From: Hypericum androsaemum
Lineage: Eukaryota > Streptophyta > Magnoliopsida > Malpighiales > Hypericaceae
Assembly (NCBI GenBank): GCA_963995505.1
Contig: OZ023190.1
Coordinates: 8,275,344 to 8,339,343, forward strand
Length of the DNA: 64,000 nt
Direction of reading: 5' to 3'
Below the pieces are notes generated by a model. The model did not search any database. It saw only the letters and a list, made by a program, of their open reading frames with translations, and was not told the origin of the DNA. The translations under genes were made by a program, and so were the position numbers. Below, piece by piece: positions 1 to 10,110 of this stretch (within the stretch, counting starts at the first letter, position 1; every line of letters begins with the position of its first letter).

Positions 1-2
1 TG

Positions 3-1574
3 AGGTATTTATTCTCTAAAAATGATGCCAAGCCTAGACTCATGCGCTGGATTTTATTGCTCCAAGAATTTGACTTATCCATCAAGGATAAGAAAGGCTG
101 TGAAAATGTTATCGCGGATCATCTCTCTCGGCTAGAACATAGCGAAGGAATGGAGACTCATGGTGAGATTCAAGAAGAGTTTCTAGATGAAGCTTTGATG
201 ATGGTGAATCATGTGGGGGTACCATGGTATGCTGATTTTGCCAACTTCCTTGTTGGCGATATTATTCCATCCGATTTGAGTTACCCCCAACGAAAGAAAT
301 TTCTAAGGGATGCTCAGCTATTTCTGTGGGATTAGCCTTATCTCTTTAAGAGGTGTAGCAATGGAGTGCTTCGACGTTGCATTGCGGATGATGAAGTGAT
401 GACTATTCTGGAGCAATATCATAGTACCCCGTACGCCGGTCATTATGGAGCAACCAGGACCGCGTCGCGAGTCTTTGAATGTGGGTTTTATTGGCCTAAC
501 ATTTTTAAGGATGCCCGTGATTTTGTTGCTCAGTGCGATCGATGCCAAAGGACCGGCAACATTTTGAAGAGGAATGAGATGCCTCTCTCTGGAATTCTTG
601 AAGTGGAGCTCTTCGATGTTTGGGGCTTGGATTTCATGGGACCTTTCCCAACCTCTCATGGCAACAAGTATATCTTGGTGGGGGTGGACTACGTGTCAAA
701 GTGGGTGGAAGCTTGGGCATCACCCACAAATGATGCTAAGGTGGTCATTCGCTTTATCAGAAAGCTCTTCTCTAGATTTGGAGTGCCAAGGGCAATCATC
801 AGCGATGGCGGTTCACACTTTTGCAACCGACCATTTGGGATCCTATTGAAGAGGTATGGGGTCACTCACAAGGTTTCTACACCTTATCACCCCCAGACAA
901 GTGGCCAAGTAGAGCTCTCCAACAGGGAACTCAAGAAGATCCTTGAGAAAATGGTCGGGGGAGCAAGGAAAGATTGGGCCAACAAGCTTGATGATGCTTT
1001 ATAGGCTTATAGGATGGCATTCAAAATGCCAATCGGGTTGTCGCCTTACAAGCTTGTCTATGGAAAGGATTGCCACCTCCCCGTCGAGCTAGAGCATCGA
1101 GCATTTTGGGCCATCAAGACCCTTAACTACGATTACAAAAAGACCGCTGAACGAAGGGTATTATAACTTGAAGAGTTGGATGAAATTTGGGACATGGCGT
1201 TCGAGAGCTCTAGACTTTACAAGGCAAGTACGAAGAGGAGACATGATGCCCATATTGTCAAGAAAGAGTTCAAGGAGGGCCAACAAGTTTTGCTTTACAA
1301 CTCCCGATTGAGACTATTCCCAGGAAAACTCAAGTCAAAGTGGAGTGGCCTATTCAAAATTACGAGGGTTTTCCCATTCGGAGCCCTCGAGTTAGAAGGA
1401 AAAGATGGAGGAATTTTTAAGGTGAATGGCCAAAGGTGCAAGATTTACCAGATATTGAGCGAAGTTCGGAGGTGCAACCTGTGCCTTCACCCTCCAATGA
1501 ATGAAAAAAGGAAGGAAAGTCAAGCTAACGACTATAACTTAGCATGTTTTTGTATTGTCCTTATATTGTCATAG
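3..1574 (+). pseudogene. pol: Athila-type pol C-terminus: RNase H end plus integrase, three in-frame stops
   Basis: One forward frame runs from base 3 to the TAG at 1572-1574, interrupted only by stops at 333-335 (TAG), 1002-1004 (TAG) and 1164-1166 (TAA), with no frameshift. It begins in the RNase H tail (IADHLSRLE). The integrase zinc finger follows as H-x6-H-x30-C-x2-C (His codons 420 and 441, Cys codons 534 and 543). The catalytic triad is D at 630-632 (in WGLDFMG), D at 804-806 (in ISDGG) and E at 912-914, that is D,D35E, all present. The C-terminal domain (SKWSGLFKITRVFPFG) lies near 1335-1395. Integrase inserts the cDNA copy into the genome. The stops, each one base from a sense codon, suggest decay by point mutation after insertion. 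Confidence 0.9.
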
Positions 1575-1750
1575 TGTAAATGTGTTTTTCTTATTACGCT
1601 TGTTCTTATTCGGGTATGATTTTGAAGCATTAGTTCATGCTTACGAGATCTTTTGCATTTTGAAGGTGATTCGGACGGTTGGATGCTCGACGAGGGACAC
1701 GAGGGGGCGTAGCCCCCATCCAAAATTGGGATCGACCTTGTGAGAGGCCA
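1575..1750 (+). other. Start of Athila-1 non-coding 3' region
   Basis: No coding signal is seen. The stretch aligns by eye with 11380-11640 of the second Athila-type element, including the words TTAGCATGTTTTTGTAT and CCAAAATTGGGATCGACC. It is therefore part of the retroelement and not flanking host DNA. Confidence 0.7.
1703..1717. other. GC-rich hairpin (6-bp stem, 3-base loop)
   Basis: GGGGGC GTA GCCCCC is a perfect inverted repeat. The second element has the same hairpin at 11558-11576 with a longer 8-bp stem. Conservation in both copies suggests it belonged to the family ancestor. A role in RNA packaging or 3'-end structure is only a guess. Confidence 0.6.
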
Positions 1751-2018
1751 CGGGACCCAACTTGCAATCGCAGCTCAACTTGCGATCGCAAGTCCTCAAG
1801 AGTTACAGAAAGTCTCAGAATCGACCCAACTTGCGATCGCAGCTCAACTTGCGATCGCAAGTCCTCAAGAGTTACAGAAAGTCTCAGAAATGACCCAACT
1901 TGCGATCGCAAGTCCTTCATAGTCACAGATGGGAATCAAAATGACCCGACTTGCGATCGCAAGTCCTCAAGCCCGATAGTTCTTATATAAAAGGAGGACA
2001 ACCTGCGGTCGCAAGTCT
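1751..2018. repeat. Cluster of palindromic ACTTGCGATCGCAAGT motifs, partly in a ~66-bp tandem repeat
   Basis: GCGATCGC occurs five times exactly, plus degenerate copies (GCAATCGC, GCGGTCGC). Several copies extend to the full 16-bp palindrome ACTTGCGATCGCAAGT. Two successive units of about 66 bp share the spacer CCTCAAGAGTTACAGAAAGT. A related, more degraded cluster sits at the same place in the second Athila-type element (11668-11852). Coding is not apparent. The function is unknown. Confidence 0.85.
1985..1995 (+). promoter_or_regulatory. TATA-box-like TATATAAAAGG in the 3' region
   Basis: TATATAAAAGG is a good plant TATA match directly after the palindrome cluster, outside the LTR. It is followed by a C/A-rich stretch with CACCTCCACCTCCTCC, which could be a leader. 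The equivalent place in the second element (near 11862) lacks it, so it may be chance. A promoter for a separate 3' transcript is only a hypothesis. Confidence 0.25.
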
Positions 2019-3669
2019 TTTCACACACCCGCCAGCAAAGAAAAGTAGAGAAGAGCCCGACCACCTCTATCACCCAACACCTCCACCTCCTCCTCCGCAC
2101 GGCTGATCAAGGAGCACTCTTTTGTCCCTCTTCATTTCGTGGTGGTGTTTTGTCTTTGTGCATGTTTATGTTCATTTGTTGTTTTTGCTTCGTTCTTTTT
2201 GTTCATCTTGCGGTGCTGCGTGTGTTTTTATTGTCATTATTCCTTTGACACTTTGAGGACAATGTGTCTTTCAAGTGTGGGGGAGGTTTCCACTTAAGTG
2301 GAGCCACTTGTTGTGTCTAGGAAGAGATTTGGCATGATTTTTCAAAGATTTGAACCCCCTCAAAATTCTTTAACTTGTGTTAGAAGCTTACCACTCATCT
2401 ATTTAGGAAATAAACTCGAACACAAGGCCTAAGAACTTGTAGAAGCCTCACACTCGGTTGTTTAGACTAGTGGTCTCACTATGTAAATTTGACCTTGTGA
2501 GAAACTTTGAGCCGAAGGAGGAGACAACCGTCTTCATTCATTCATGAGGTGCCTACATGAGTCCGGTTGATCGAGATATCCTACTAGTACTTGACATGGT
2601 CTTGGTTGTGTGGCATTAGTGAATGACGGGGGCTAATCCTTTCAAATTGAGCCTAGAGCTTTAGAGCCAAGGACCTTTATATCCGTTGTTTTAACCCATT
2701 GAGCCCAGCCATTCTTTAATAATATTATATGTAAAACCAACTTTAAGCTTTATATCCACCATCCTCCCGACCTTTGGTCATCCGATCCGAGGACACATAG
2801 GTTTGCACCTTTTGGGGATGTTATGTATTGGGTTTAGTTGGTAGCTTAGTGTTCTTATGTGTTAATTCATTAGGAATTTGGGTAATTGAGAGGCCATACA
2901 AAGAAGCCGAGTTTTTGCCTAGAAAATGCCAAGTTTGTGTTTGTAAAAAGAAAAAAAAGATGAAAAAGAAAAGAAAAAAAGAGAAAAAAATAAAAAATAA
3001 TAAAAAAAAGAAAGAAAGGGAAGTGAAGGTTGAATAAGGCATTAATTATTGGCATAACTCGTGCTACGCGGTCTTAGGAAATGGGTGAATTTTGAGAGTG
3101 GTTTAATTATTTATGGTGAGGATGTTTAGAATAGACGAGAGACTAGAATGCTTTGGCAAGAAGTCCTCGGATTGGGTGGTTTAACTACTATCCATATATA
3201 TTATCTCACCAATACCTTAGCCCCATTACAACCCGATTGAAAGCCCCCTGTTCACGAGCAACCATACGACTTTGAGACACTGTTGAGTAGGACGTAGGAT
3301 ATTTTGAAAGACATCGGTCATGTACGCGAGAGATAGGAAGTTGGCTACTTACAAATCGTGAGCTAAAAATTTCCGAATCTCTGAGTGGTTAACCTTGTAG
3401 TGTCTTTTACATAGTGATAACACTTAATTAAACCACCGAGTGGTGAGGTGTCTACTGGGTCTTACTCTTTGTGTTTGAGTTGATGAACTAGCTAGGTAGT
3501 GCGGTGGACTTTTGATGTGAGTTTGAGATTTTGAGGGGAGTCAATTCGTGAATTAATCATGCCTAGTCTTGTCCTTGTCGTGTTTTTCTTTCTTAGGTGT
3601 TTTGTGTTTGTGCTTGTATACCATGTTGAGTTTTGCTTGAGGATAAGCAATGATTCAAGTGTGGGCGTG
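2019..3669 (+). other. Athila-1 long non-coding 3' region with internal polypurine-like tract
   Basis: No convincing reading frame is seen. Much of it aligns with 12092-12833 of the second element, for example CCTAAGAACTTGTAGAA and GACCTTTGGTCATCCGATCC in both. AAGTGTGGGGGAGG near 2274-2287 looks like a polypurine tract, and a weaker form (AAGTGTGGGCGTGT) sits directly before the LTR at 3657-3670. Athila elements normally carry a long 3' region here, sometimes with an env-like frame. I see no env-like protein. Confidence 0.65.
2946..3028 (+). repeat. A/G-rich low-complexity tract
   Basis: About 80 bases are almost pure A and G (runs such as AAAAAGAAAAAAAAGATG). It follows the word AAATGCCAAGTTTGTGTTTG. 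In the second element the same word is followed within a few bases by the decamer satellite (12841 on). The tract is thus the homologous position of an element/satellite junction. Confidence 0.85.
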
Positions 3670-5143
3670 TTATGAGTGTGGAAATACTCTATCATCCATG
3701 TATGTTTTAGTGTCGATTTTCCATTGTTTCTAGTGTTTTTGTGTGTTATGTATCGTTGTATTGTTATATATTGTGCTTTGAACGTTTTAGTGTAGTTCTT
3801 GTGATTTTTATTACATTTCGTTCATGTTTATTACTAGGAGACTATGTGGTGATGCGAGGAGGATATTGGTGCACTTTGGAGCGTGTCATAGGCAATCAGA
3901 TCAGCCGGGACAATTGGCATTTTATGAGACCCAAGAAAGCGTGGAGCAAAACTGACCCCTTGCGACTCAAATGCCGATAACTTTCTCATCCAAAGTCCAA
4001 TGGAGGCAAGCAAGGTGGCACTGGAAAGAAGACATCCAGATGTCTTCATGGGCTTCTTCAAATTCAAAGTCCAAGTGTAAGGAAAATCGCATTCAAAGTT
4101 GACCTTCGATTCTGCCAATAAATCTGACGAGTGGGCCAAATTTTAGGATTTGTTTTGGGCCCATTTTTGGGCATGAATAGTGAATTTAGTGGCTGGCACT
4201 TCCTAAGCCAAAAACTTGTATAAATAGCTTCCTTGGCGTATTTTGGAAGCTAACTAACTTAGAACCTTAGATTTTTTAGATATTTTGCTAAAAACACTCA
4301 CCAACTCCACTCTTTCTCTCTCTCTTTTGGAAGAGAACTTGGCTCACCATTGTTGGAGTTTGTAGAGAACTTGAAGGAGAACTTTTGGAAGCTTGAAGAT
4401 CATCTTAAGCTTTCTCTAACCCTCTCTTTTATGTTTATGCTTTACTTGCTTCATTTAATGGATGTGTTTAGTTGTGTAGTTGATATGTGTGAGTAGTTGT
4501 TTAGTGGGTTTGGTGCCTTGATGGCATCTATTTAGCCTATGGTTTGGTGGGGTTAAAATGCTAAGGTTTGTGTACTAGTTAATGAGCTTAATGCTTAATC
4601 TCATTTGATCACCTTGATTATGAACTTGGTTAATGTTAATCGCTGAGAGGGGTAGGATTAATAGACCATTTAACTAGTTGAGTAGAAACTTATTGATGAG
4701 TGATTACCTTAGGTGACTAGTTGTCCAAAGGATGGTGATTATAGTTGGTGTTTAGTTAGATTAGATGGCTAATTTGTCGCGAGAGCGTGGTTAGTTCATC
4801 TAAGTCTAGTTAAGATTCGATTTAGACTAGTTTGTCGCGAGAGCGTTGATTAGTTGCCTTAGAAACATCCGGACCATATCATGAACTTAATAAACCCCAT
4901 AAGTCATTTAGTTATTTAGGTTGTCATTGGTACCAAGCTCACTCTTGTTTTAAGTGTTTAAACTATCACCTTGTTTAGTTGCAATTTTATTTCAAGTAGC
5001 ATATTGTGTTTGGAATTGACACCTCCATTTCTTATAGTCCTAAACTAGTGGTATAGTCATGTTTGCGGCCTAGCTTAGTCCTTGTGGGACGACAATCCCT
5101 TACTTACTCATTATTGCAAGAGGGGTGAAAAACCTTCCTTTCA
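3670..5143 (+). repeat. LTR of Athila element 1 (3' LTR)
   Basis: It aligns along its length with 6670-8129. Shared words include ATGTATGTTTTAGT, GAGACCCAAGAAAGC, TTAATCGCTGAGAGGGG and TCCTTGTGGGACGACAATCC. The edges are inferred from that alignment. The 5' end reads TTATGAGTG here against TGATGAGTG in the other copy, so the canonical TG start seems mutated. The 3' end is CCTTCCTTTCA. The following base already belongs to the satellite. Length is about 1.47 kb. Confidence 0.85.
4219..4226 (+). promoter_or_regulatory. LTR TATA box (TATAAATA)
   Basis: ACTTGTATAAATAGCTTCC is kept identically in both LTR copies (the other at 7203-7210). It lies mid-LTR, where the U3 promoter of a plant LTR element is expected. 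Transcription would begin roughly 30 bases downstream. Confidence 0.6.
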
Positions 5144-6669
5144 CCTTTCCTTTTCTTTTCTTTTCTTTTCTTGCCTTATCTGGCCTTTTCTTTCTTTTTC
5201 TTGCCTTATCTTGCCTTTTCTTGCCTTAAGAGCCTTATCTTGACTTCTCTTGCCTTTTCTTCCCTTATCTTATCTTTTCTTACCATATCTTACATTGTCT
5301 ATCCTTATCTTGCCTTTTCCTGCCTTTTCCTAGCCTTTTCTTGCCATATCTTGCATTTTCTTACCTTTTCCTTGCCTTTTTCTTGCCTTTTCTTGCCTTA
5401 TCTTGCCTTTTCTTTCCTTTTCTTTCTTTTTGGTGCCTTATCTTGCCTTTTCTTTCCTTTACTTTTCTTTTCTTGCCTTTTAATTCCTTTTCTTTCCTTT
5501 CTTTCCTTTTCTTCCCTTACTTGCCTTTTCTTTCCTTTTCTTGCCTTATCTTGACTTTTCTTGCCTTATCTTTCTTATCTTGCATTTTCTTGCCATATAT
5601 TTCCTTTTCTTGCCTTTTCCTTACCTTTTCTTGCCTTTTCAGACCTTATTTTATCTTATCTTGTCCTTTCTTGCCTTATCTTGCCCATTCTAGCCTTATC
5701 TTGCCTTTTCTTTCCTTTTCTTGTCTTTTCTGACCTTATCTTTCCTTATCTTGCCTCTTTTTTCCTTTTCTTGCCTAATCTTGCCTTTTCTTGCCATATC
5801 TTGCACTTTCTTTCCTTTTCTTGCCTTTTCCTTGCATTTTCTTGCATTTTCTTATATTTTCTTTCCTTTTCTTCCCTTATCGTGCCTTTTCATGCCTTTT
5901 CTATCCTTCTCTTGCCTTTTCCTAACTTTTTCTTGTCTCATCTTACGTTATCTTGCCTTTTCTTAACTTTTCTTTCCTTATCTTGCCTCCTCTTGGCTTA
6001 TCTTGCCTTTTCTTTCCTTTCCTTGCCTTTTTCTTGCCTTATCTTGCCTTTTCTTTCCTTTTCTTGCCTTTTCTTGCCTTCTTGCCTTTTCTTGCCTTTT
6101 CTTTCCTTTTCTTGCTTATTCTTGCCTTTTCTTGCCTTTTCCTTCCTTTTCTTTCCTTTCTTTCCTTTTCTTGCCTTATCTTGCCTTTTCTTTCCGTTTC
6201 TTGCCTTATCTTGACTTTTCTTGCCTTATCTTCCTTATCTTGCATTTTCTTGCCATATATTCCCTTTTCTTGCCTTTTGTTTCCTTTTCTTACCTTTTGC
6301 TTAGCTTTTCGTGCCTTTTCTTATCTTATCTTGCCTGTTCTTGTCTTATCTTGCCCATTATAGCCTTATCTCGCCTTATCTTGCCTTCTTTCCTTTTCTT
6401 GCTATATCTTACCTTATCTTGCCTTTTCTTGCCATATCTTGCCTTTTCTTTCCTTTTCTTGCCTTTTCCTTGCCTTTTCTTGCCTTTTCTTATATTTTCT
6501 TTCCTTTTCTTTCCATTTCTTACCTTATCTTGCCTTTTCATGCCTTTTCTATCCTTCTCTTGCCTTTTCCTTACTTTTTCTTGTCTCATCTTGCGTTATC
6601 TTACCTTTTCCTAACTTTTCTTTCTTTATCTTGCCTCCTCTTGGCTTATCTTTCCTTTTCTTTCCTTTC
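5144..6669 (+). repeat. Decamer satellite block 1 (TTTTCTTGCC family)
   Basis: About 1.5 kb of tandem TTTTCTTGCC/TTATCTTGCC decamers with variants TTTTCTTTCC, TTTTCTTACC, TTTTCTTGAC and 11-mers TTTTCCTTGCC. It lies exactly between the end of one Athila LTR and the start of the next. It contains the same higher-order marker words as the large block: TTGCCCATTCTAGCC near 5680, CGTGCCTTTTCATGCC near 5881, and a TTAAGAGCCTTATC variant near 5226. No gene is seen, because the forward frames stay open only for lack of stop words. Confidence 0.95.
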
Positions 6670-8129
6670 TGATGAGTGTGAAAACACTATATCATCTATG
6701 TATGTTTTAGTATTGATTTTCTATTGTTTCTGGTATGATTGTTCGTTATTTGACATCTTTGTCTCGTGTTATGTGTTATGTTCGTTTTAGTATAGTCTTG
6801 TGATTTTTATTGTGATTCTTTCTTTATAGGAGTCTTGTTACAGTAATGGTGGACATTCGTGTGCCGAGGGACGCATCATAGGCGATCGGATCTGCCAGGA
6901 TGATTGGCGTTTTACGAGACCCAAGAAAGCATAGAGCAAAACTGACCCCTTGTGACTCAAATATCTATAACTTTCTCATCCGAAGTCCAATGAAGTCCAA
7001 TGAAGACATCCGGTGCTACATCTTTGTCTTCATGGTCTTCTTCAAATTTGGAGTCCAAGTGGGAGAAAAATCACATCCAAAGTTGACCTTCGAATCTGGC
7101 AACAAATCTGACGAGTGGGCCAAATTTTAGGATTTGTTTTGGGCCCATTTTTGGGCATGAATAGTGAATTTCGTGGCTGGCACTTCCTAAGCCAAAAACT
7201 TGTATAAATAGCTTCCTTGGCTTATTTTGGAAGCCAACCAACTTAGAACCTTAGACTTTAGATATTTTGCTAAAAACACTCACCAACTCACCTACTCTCA
7301 TCTTCCATCTTAGAAGAGAACTTGGCTCACCATTGTTAAAGCTTGTGTAGAGAAGTTGAAGAAGATATTTTTGGGAGCTTGAAGATCATCTTGAGCTTTC
7401 TTTATCTTTCTCTTTTATGTTTACGCTTTGCTTGCTTTGTTCAATGGATGTGTTATGTTATTTGGTGAATATGTGTGAGTAGTTGATTAGTGAGTTTGGT
7501 GCCTTGATGGAACCTACTTAGCTAATGGTTTAGGGGGTTAACATGCCTAGGAATGTGTACTAGTTAATGAGCTTAATGCTTAATCTCATTTGATCACCTT
7601 GATTATGAACTAAGTTAATGTTAATCGCTGAGAGGGGTTAGGATTAACAGACCATTTAACTAGTTGAGTAGAAACCTATTGATGAGAGATCACCTTAGGT
7701 GACTAGTTGTCCAAAGGATGGTGATTATAGTTGGTGATTAGTTAGATTAGATGGCTAATTTTTCGCGAGAGCATGGTTAGTTCATCTAAGTCTAGTTAAG
7801 AATTGATTTAGACTAGTTTGTTGCGAGAGCGTTGATTAGTTGGCTTCGAAACATCCGCACCATATCATGAACTTAACAAACCCCATAAGCCATTTGGTTA
7901 TTTAGGTTGTCATTGGTACCAAGCTCACTCTTGTTTTAAGTGTTTAAGCCATCACCTTGTTTAGTTGCAATTTTATTTCAAGTAGCATATTGTGTTTGGA
8001 ATTGACAACTTCATTTCTTATAGTCCTAAACTAGTGGCAAAGTCAAGTTTGCGGCCTAGATTAGTCCTTGTGGGACGACAATCCCTTACTTACTCATTAT
8101 TGCAAGAGGGGTGAAAATCCTTCCTTTCA
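6670..8129 (+). repeat. LTR of Athila element 2 (5' LTR)
   Basis: It begins TGATGAGTGTG directly after satellite sequence and ends CCTTCCTTTCA, followed within two bases by the primer-binding site. Length is 1460 bp, matching the LTR at 3670-5143. Differences between the two LTRs are frequent by eye, so they need not come from one insertion. Confidence 0.88.
7203..7210 (+). promoter_or_regulatory. LTR TATA box (TATAAATA)
   Basis: This is the same ACTTGTATAAATAGCTTCC context as in the other LTR (4219-4226), at the matching position. It is the likely promoter of the element's genomic transcript. Confidence 0.6.
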
Positions 8130-8131
8130 AT

Positions 8132-8149
8132 TGGTGCCGTTGCCGGGGA
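8132..8149 (+). promoter_or_regulatory. Primer-binding site, tRNA-Asp type
   Basis: TGGTGCCGTTGCCGGGGA lies two bases after the LTR end. Athila elements typically use TGGCGCCGTTGCCGGGGA, complementary to the 3' end of tRNA-Asp. One base differs (C to T at the fourth position). It fixes the LTR edge and the element's orientation. Confidence 0.85.
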
Positions 8150-8270
8150 TTAAGTACTAGACGCTTAATTTGGCTTACGAACTTGGATTGGGATATTTAT
8201 TTTTTTTGTTTACTTCGTTACTGTTACTTAGTGCCTGTGTTGTTTGTCTTACAAAGTACTTATTTGTTGC

Positions 8271-10100
8271 ATGCGCTCAACTCGCTCAACGCACCACATT
8301 CCTATCGGAGTAGACGTTGACATTGGATACTTGGAAAGGGTATTGCGACAAGAGAGAAGGACACAAGCAAGGATGAATCAATAACCTCATGTGCAAGAAG
8401 CTCCACAAGGAGCTCCGCAAGGCGATGCACAAGGAGTTGGAGTTCCTCGAAGGTCTCTCATTGACTATGCTAGGCCAACCTTGAGAGGGGCAATGTCTGG
8501 AGTTCCTAGGCCTGCTATTCAAGCTAACACCTTCGAGATCAAGCCAGCGGTGATTCACATGCTCCAAGCTTCGGTCCAATTCTATAGATTACCGAATGAA
8601 GATCCCAACAACCATATTGCTAATTTTCTGGAGATAGCCGACACCTTCAAGCACAAGGGAGCTACCGACGATGTTGTGAAGCTGAGGTTGTTCCCATTTA
8701 CCTTGAAGGACAAAGCAAAGATATGGTATAAGGATCTGGTTGGGACAACAATTACGACATGGGAAGAGCTAGCTAATGCCTTCCTTGACAAGTATTTTCC
8801 CTTCTCCAAGACAAATAGACTCGTGAAGGACATTAACAACTTCCAACAATTCGAGAATGAGTTGTTGAGTGAAGCTTGGGAGAGATTCAAGGGATTACAA
8901 AGAAGTTGTCCACACCACAATATATCAGAGGAGTCTTTACTCAAAACTTTTTACTTTGGTCTTGGACCCTCTACAAGGGGGACGGTTGATGCTGCCTCTA
9001 ATGTATCCTTTTTGAGAAGAGAGAGAGAGATGATGCCTACCACATCGTGGAAGAATTAGCAGCAAACATCCTTATGGCAAATGAGAGAGGAAGACAACCT
9101 ATTAGCCAGGAAAAGGGAGTGATTGATGTTGATGTTGCCTCCTCTATTCAAGCCCAATTGGCATTGTTGGCAAGAAAAATGAACGATCTTAGCTTGAACA
9201 AAACCAATGTGGCAGCCGTAAGGACGACTTGTGAAGCATGTGGAAATGTTGGCCACGAGATGCAAGAATGTGCTATGATGAACACGGAAGTGGAGCAAGC
9301 ACACTTTGTTGATAGCCAAGGACAAGGCCAAGGTCAAGGAGCAAATAGGATGGAAAACAACCCATATTCCTCTACTTACAATCCCGGTTGGAGAAATCAC
9401 CCGAACTTCTCTTGGAGGGGTACGGGAGGGACTTCCTCTTCGTAATGCACCTGAAGGGCCCCCTCCAGGTTTCCAACCACGTTTCCCATTGATGGATCGG
9501 ATGGGAGCTATTGAGGAGAGGATCGACAAGATGGACAAGTTCATACAAGAAGTCGGAGGGGTGGTTAGCCAACAAGGCCAAATTTTGGCCGTCATACAAT
9601 AACAAGGATCAAGGCAAGATAACCTTGAACAAATCCTCAAGGGTCAAGCAACCGCCATGAATAATATGGAGAGGCAACTTGGGCAAATAGCAAATGCAAG
9701 TGTCCACAGAGCATCCGGTTCTTTTCCTAGCTCCACGGAAGTGTATCCTCGAGGAAATATGAGTGCAATTTCTTTGAGGAGTGGTAAGGAAATAGCTTCT
9801 CAAGAGGCAACCCGGAAGAACAATGATGATCCTATGGAAGCCATTGAGGGGGAGAAAGAAGTAGAGGCAGAGAGAGAGGGAAGTCACCCGGTTGAGAGTG
9901 CTGAAGAAGAAGTCTACGTGCCACCACCACCTAAAGCTCCTCGACTACCATTCCCTCAAAGAGTGATGAAGAAGAATGTGATGGATGACAAGTTTATTGG
10001 CTTCATGGAGAAGATGAAGAACATCCAGATCAATGTTTCTTTTCTTGAGATGTTGGATCAATTACCGCAATACTCAAAGTTTCTCAAGGATCATCACTAA
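8271..10100 (+). pseudogene. gag: Athila-type gag, broken by two stops and two frameshifts
   Basis: The start is the ATG at 8271 (MRSTRSTHHIPIG). A TAA at 8382-8384 interrupts the frame after 37 codons. The capsid region follows (LRLFPFTLKDKAKIWY, ITTWEELANAFLDKYFP, EAWERFKGLQRSCPHH), diagnostic of this gag family. Near 9024-9032 the frame shifts in a GAGAGAGAGA run. In the new frame a CCHC zinc knuckle is intact (C-x2-C-x4-H-x4-C, codons 9230-9271), the RNA-binding part. The frame returns near 9417-9430, another TAA lies at 9600-9602, and the frame ends at 10098-10100. The tail has a proline-rich segment (YVPPPPPKAPRLPFPQR-like). Gag coats the element's RNA in cytoplasmic particles. This copy cannot encode a full protein. 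Confidence 0.88.
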
Positions 10101-10110
10101 GAAGAGGTAG

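Larger units (their letters stand above)
1..5143 (+). mobile_element. Athila-type Ty3/gypsy retrotransposon, 3' part with 3' LTR
   Basis: The segment reads in order: end of RNase H, integrase, integrase C-terminal domain, a non-coding 3' region of about 2.1 kb, then an LTR (3670-5143). The 5' half lies outside the window. The protein wording (RNase H end with DHLSRLE, integrase with [13 protein letters not shown]) is typical of the Athila lineage. A second related element follows at 6670-12840 and supplies the comparison used to place the LTR edges. The element is dead: three in-frame stops break the polyprotein. Lineage assignment is from recognised motifs, not from a search. Confidence 0.88.

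Noticed and set aside
1751..2018. Cyanobacterial HIP1 (GCGATCGC) signal suggesting plastid or bacterial DNA
   Set aside because: The same octamer, but confined to the 3' regions of two Athila elements and in tandem units.
2821..3042. Small frames on both strands over the A/G-rich tract
   Set aside because: Low-complexity Lys/Glu or Phe/Leu output with no counterpart in the related element.
3670..8129. LTR A and LTR B as the two ends of a single element with satellite as its interior
   Set aside because: The PBS follows LTR B, not LTR A, and pol precedes LTR A, so they are the 3' LTR of one element and the 5' LTR of another.
9056..9640. 194-codon reverse frame across gag
   Set aside because: Lies antisense to clear gag sequence with a zinc knuckle on the plus strand; no domain of its own.
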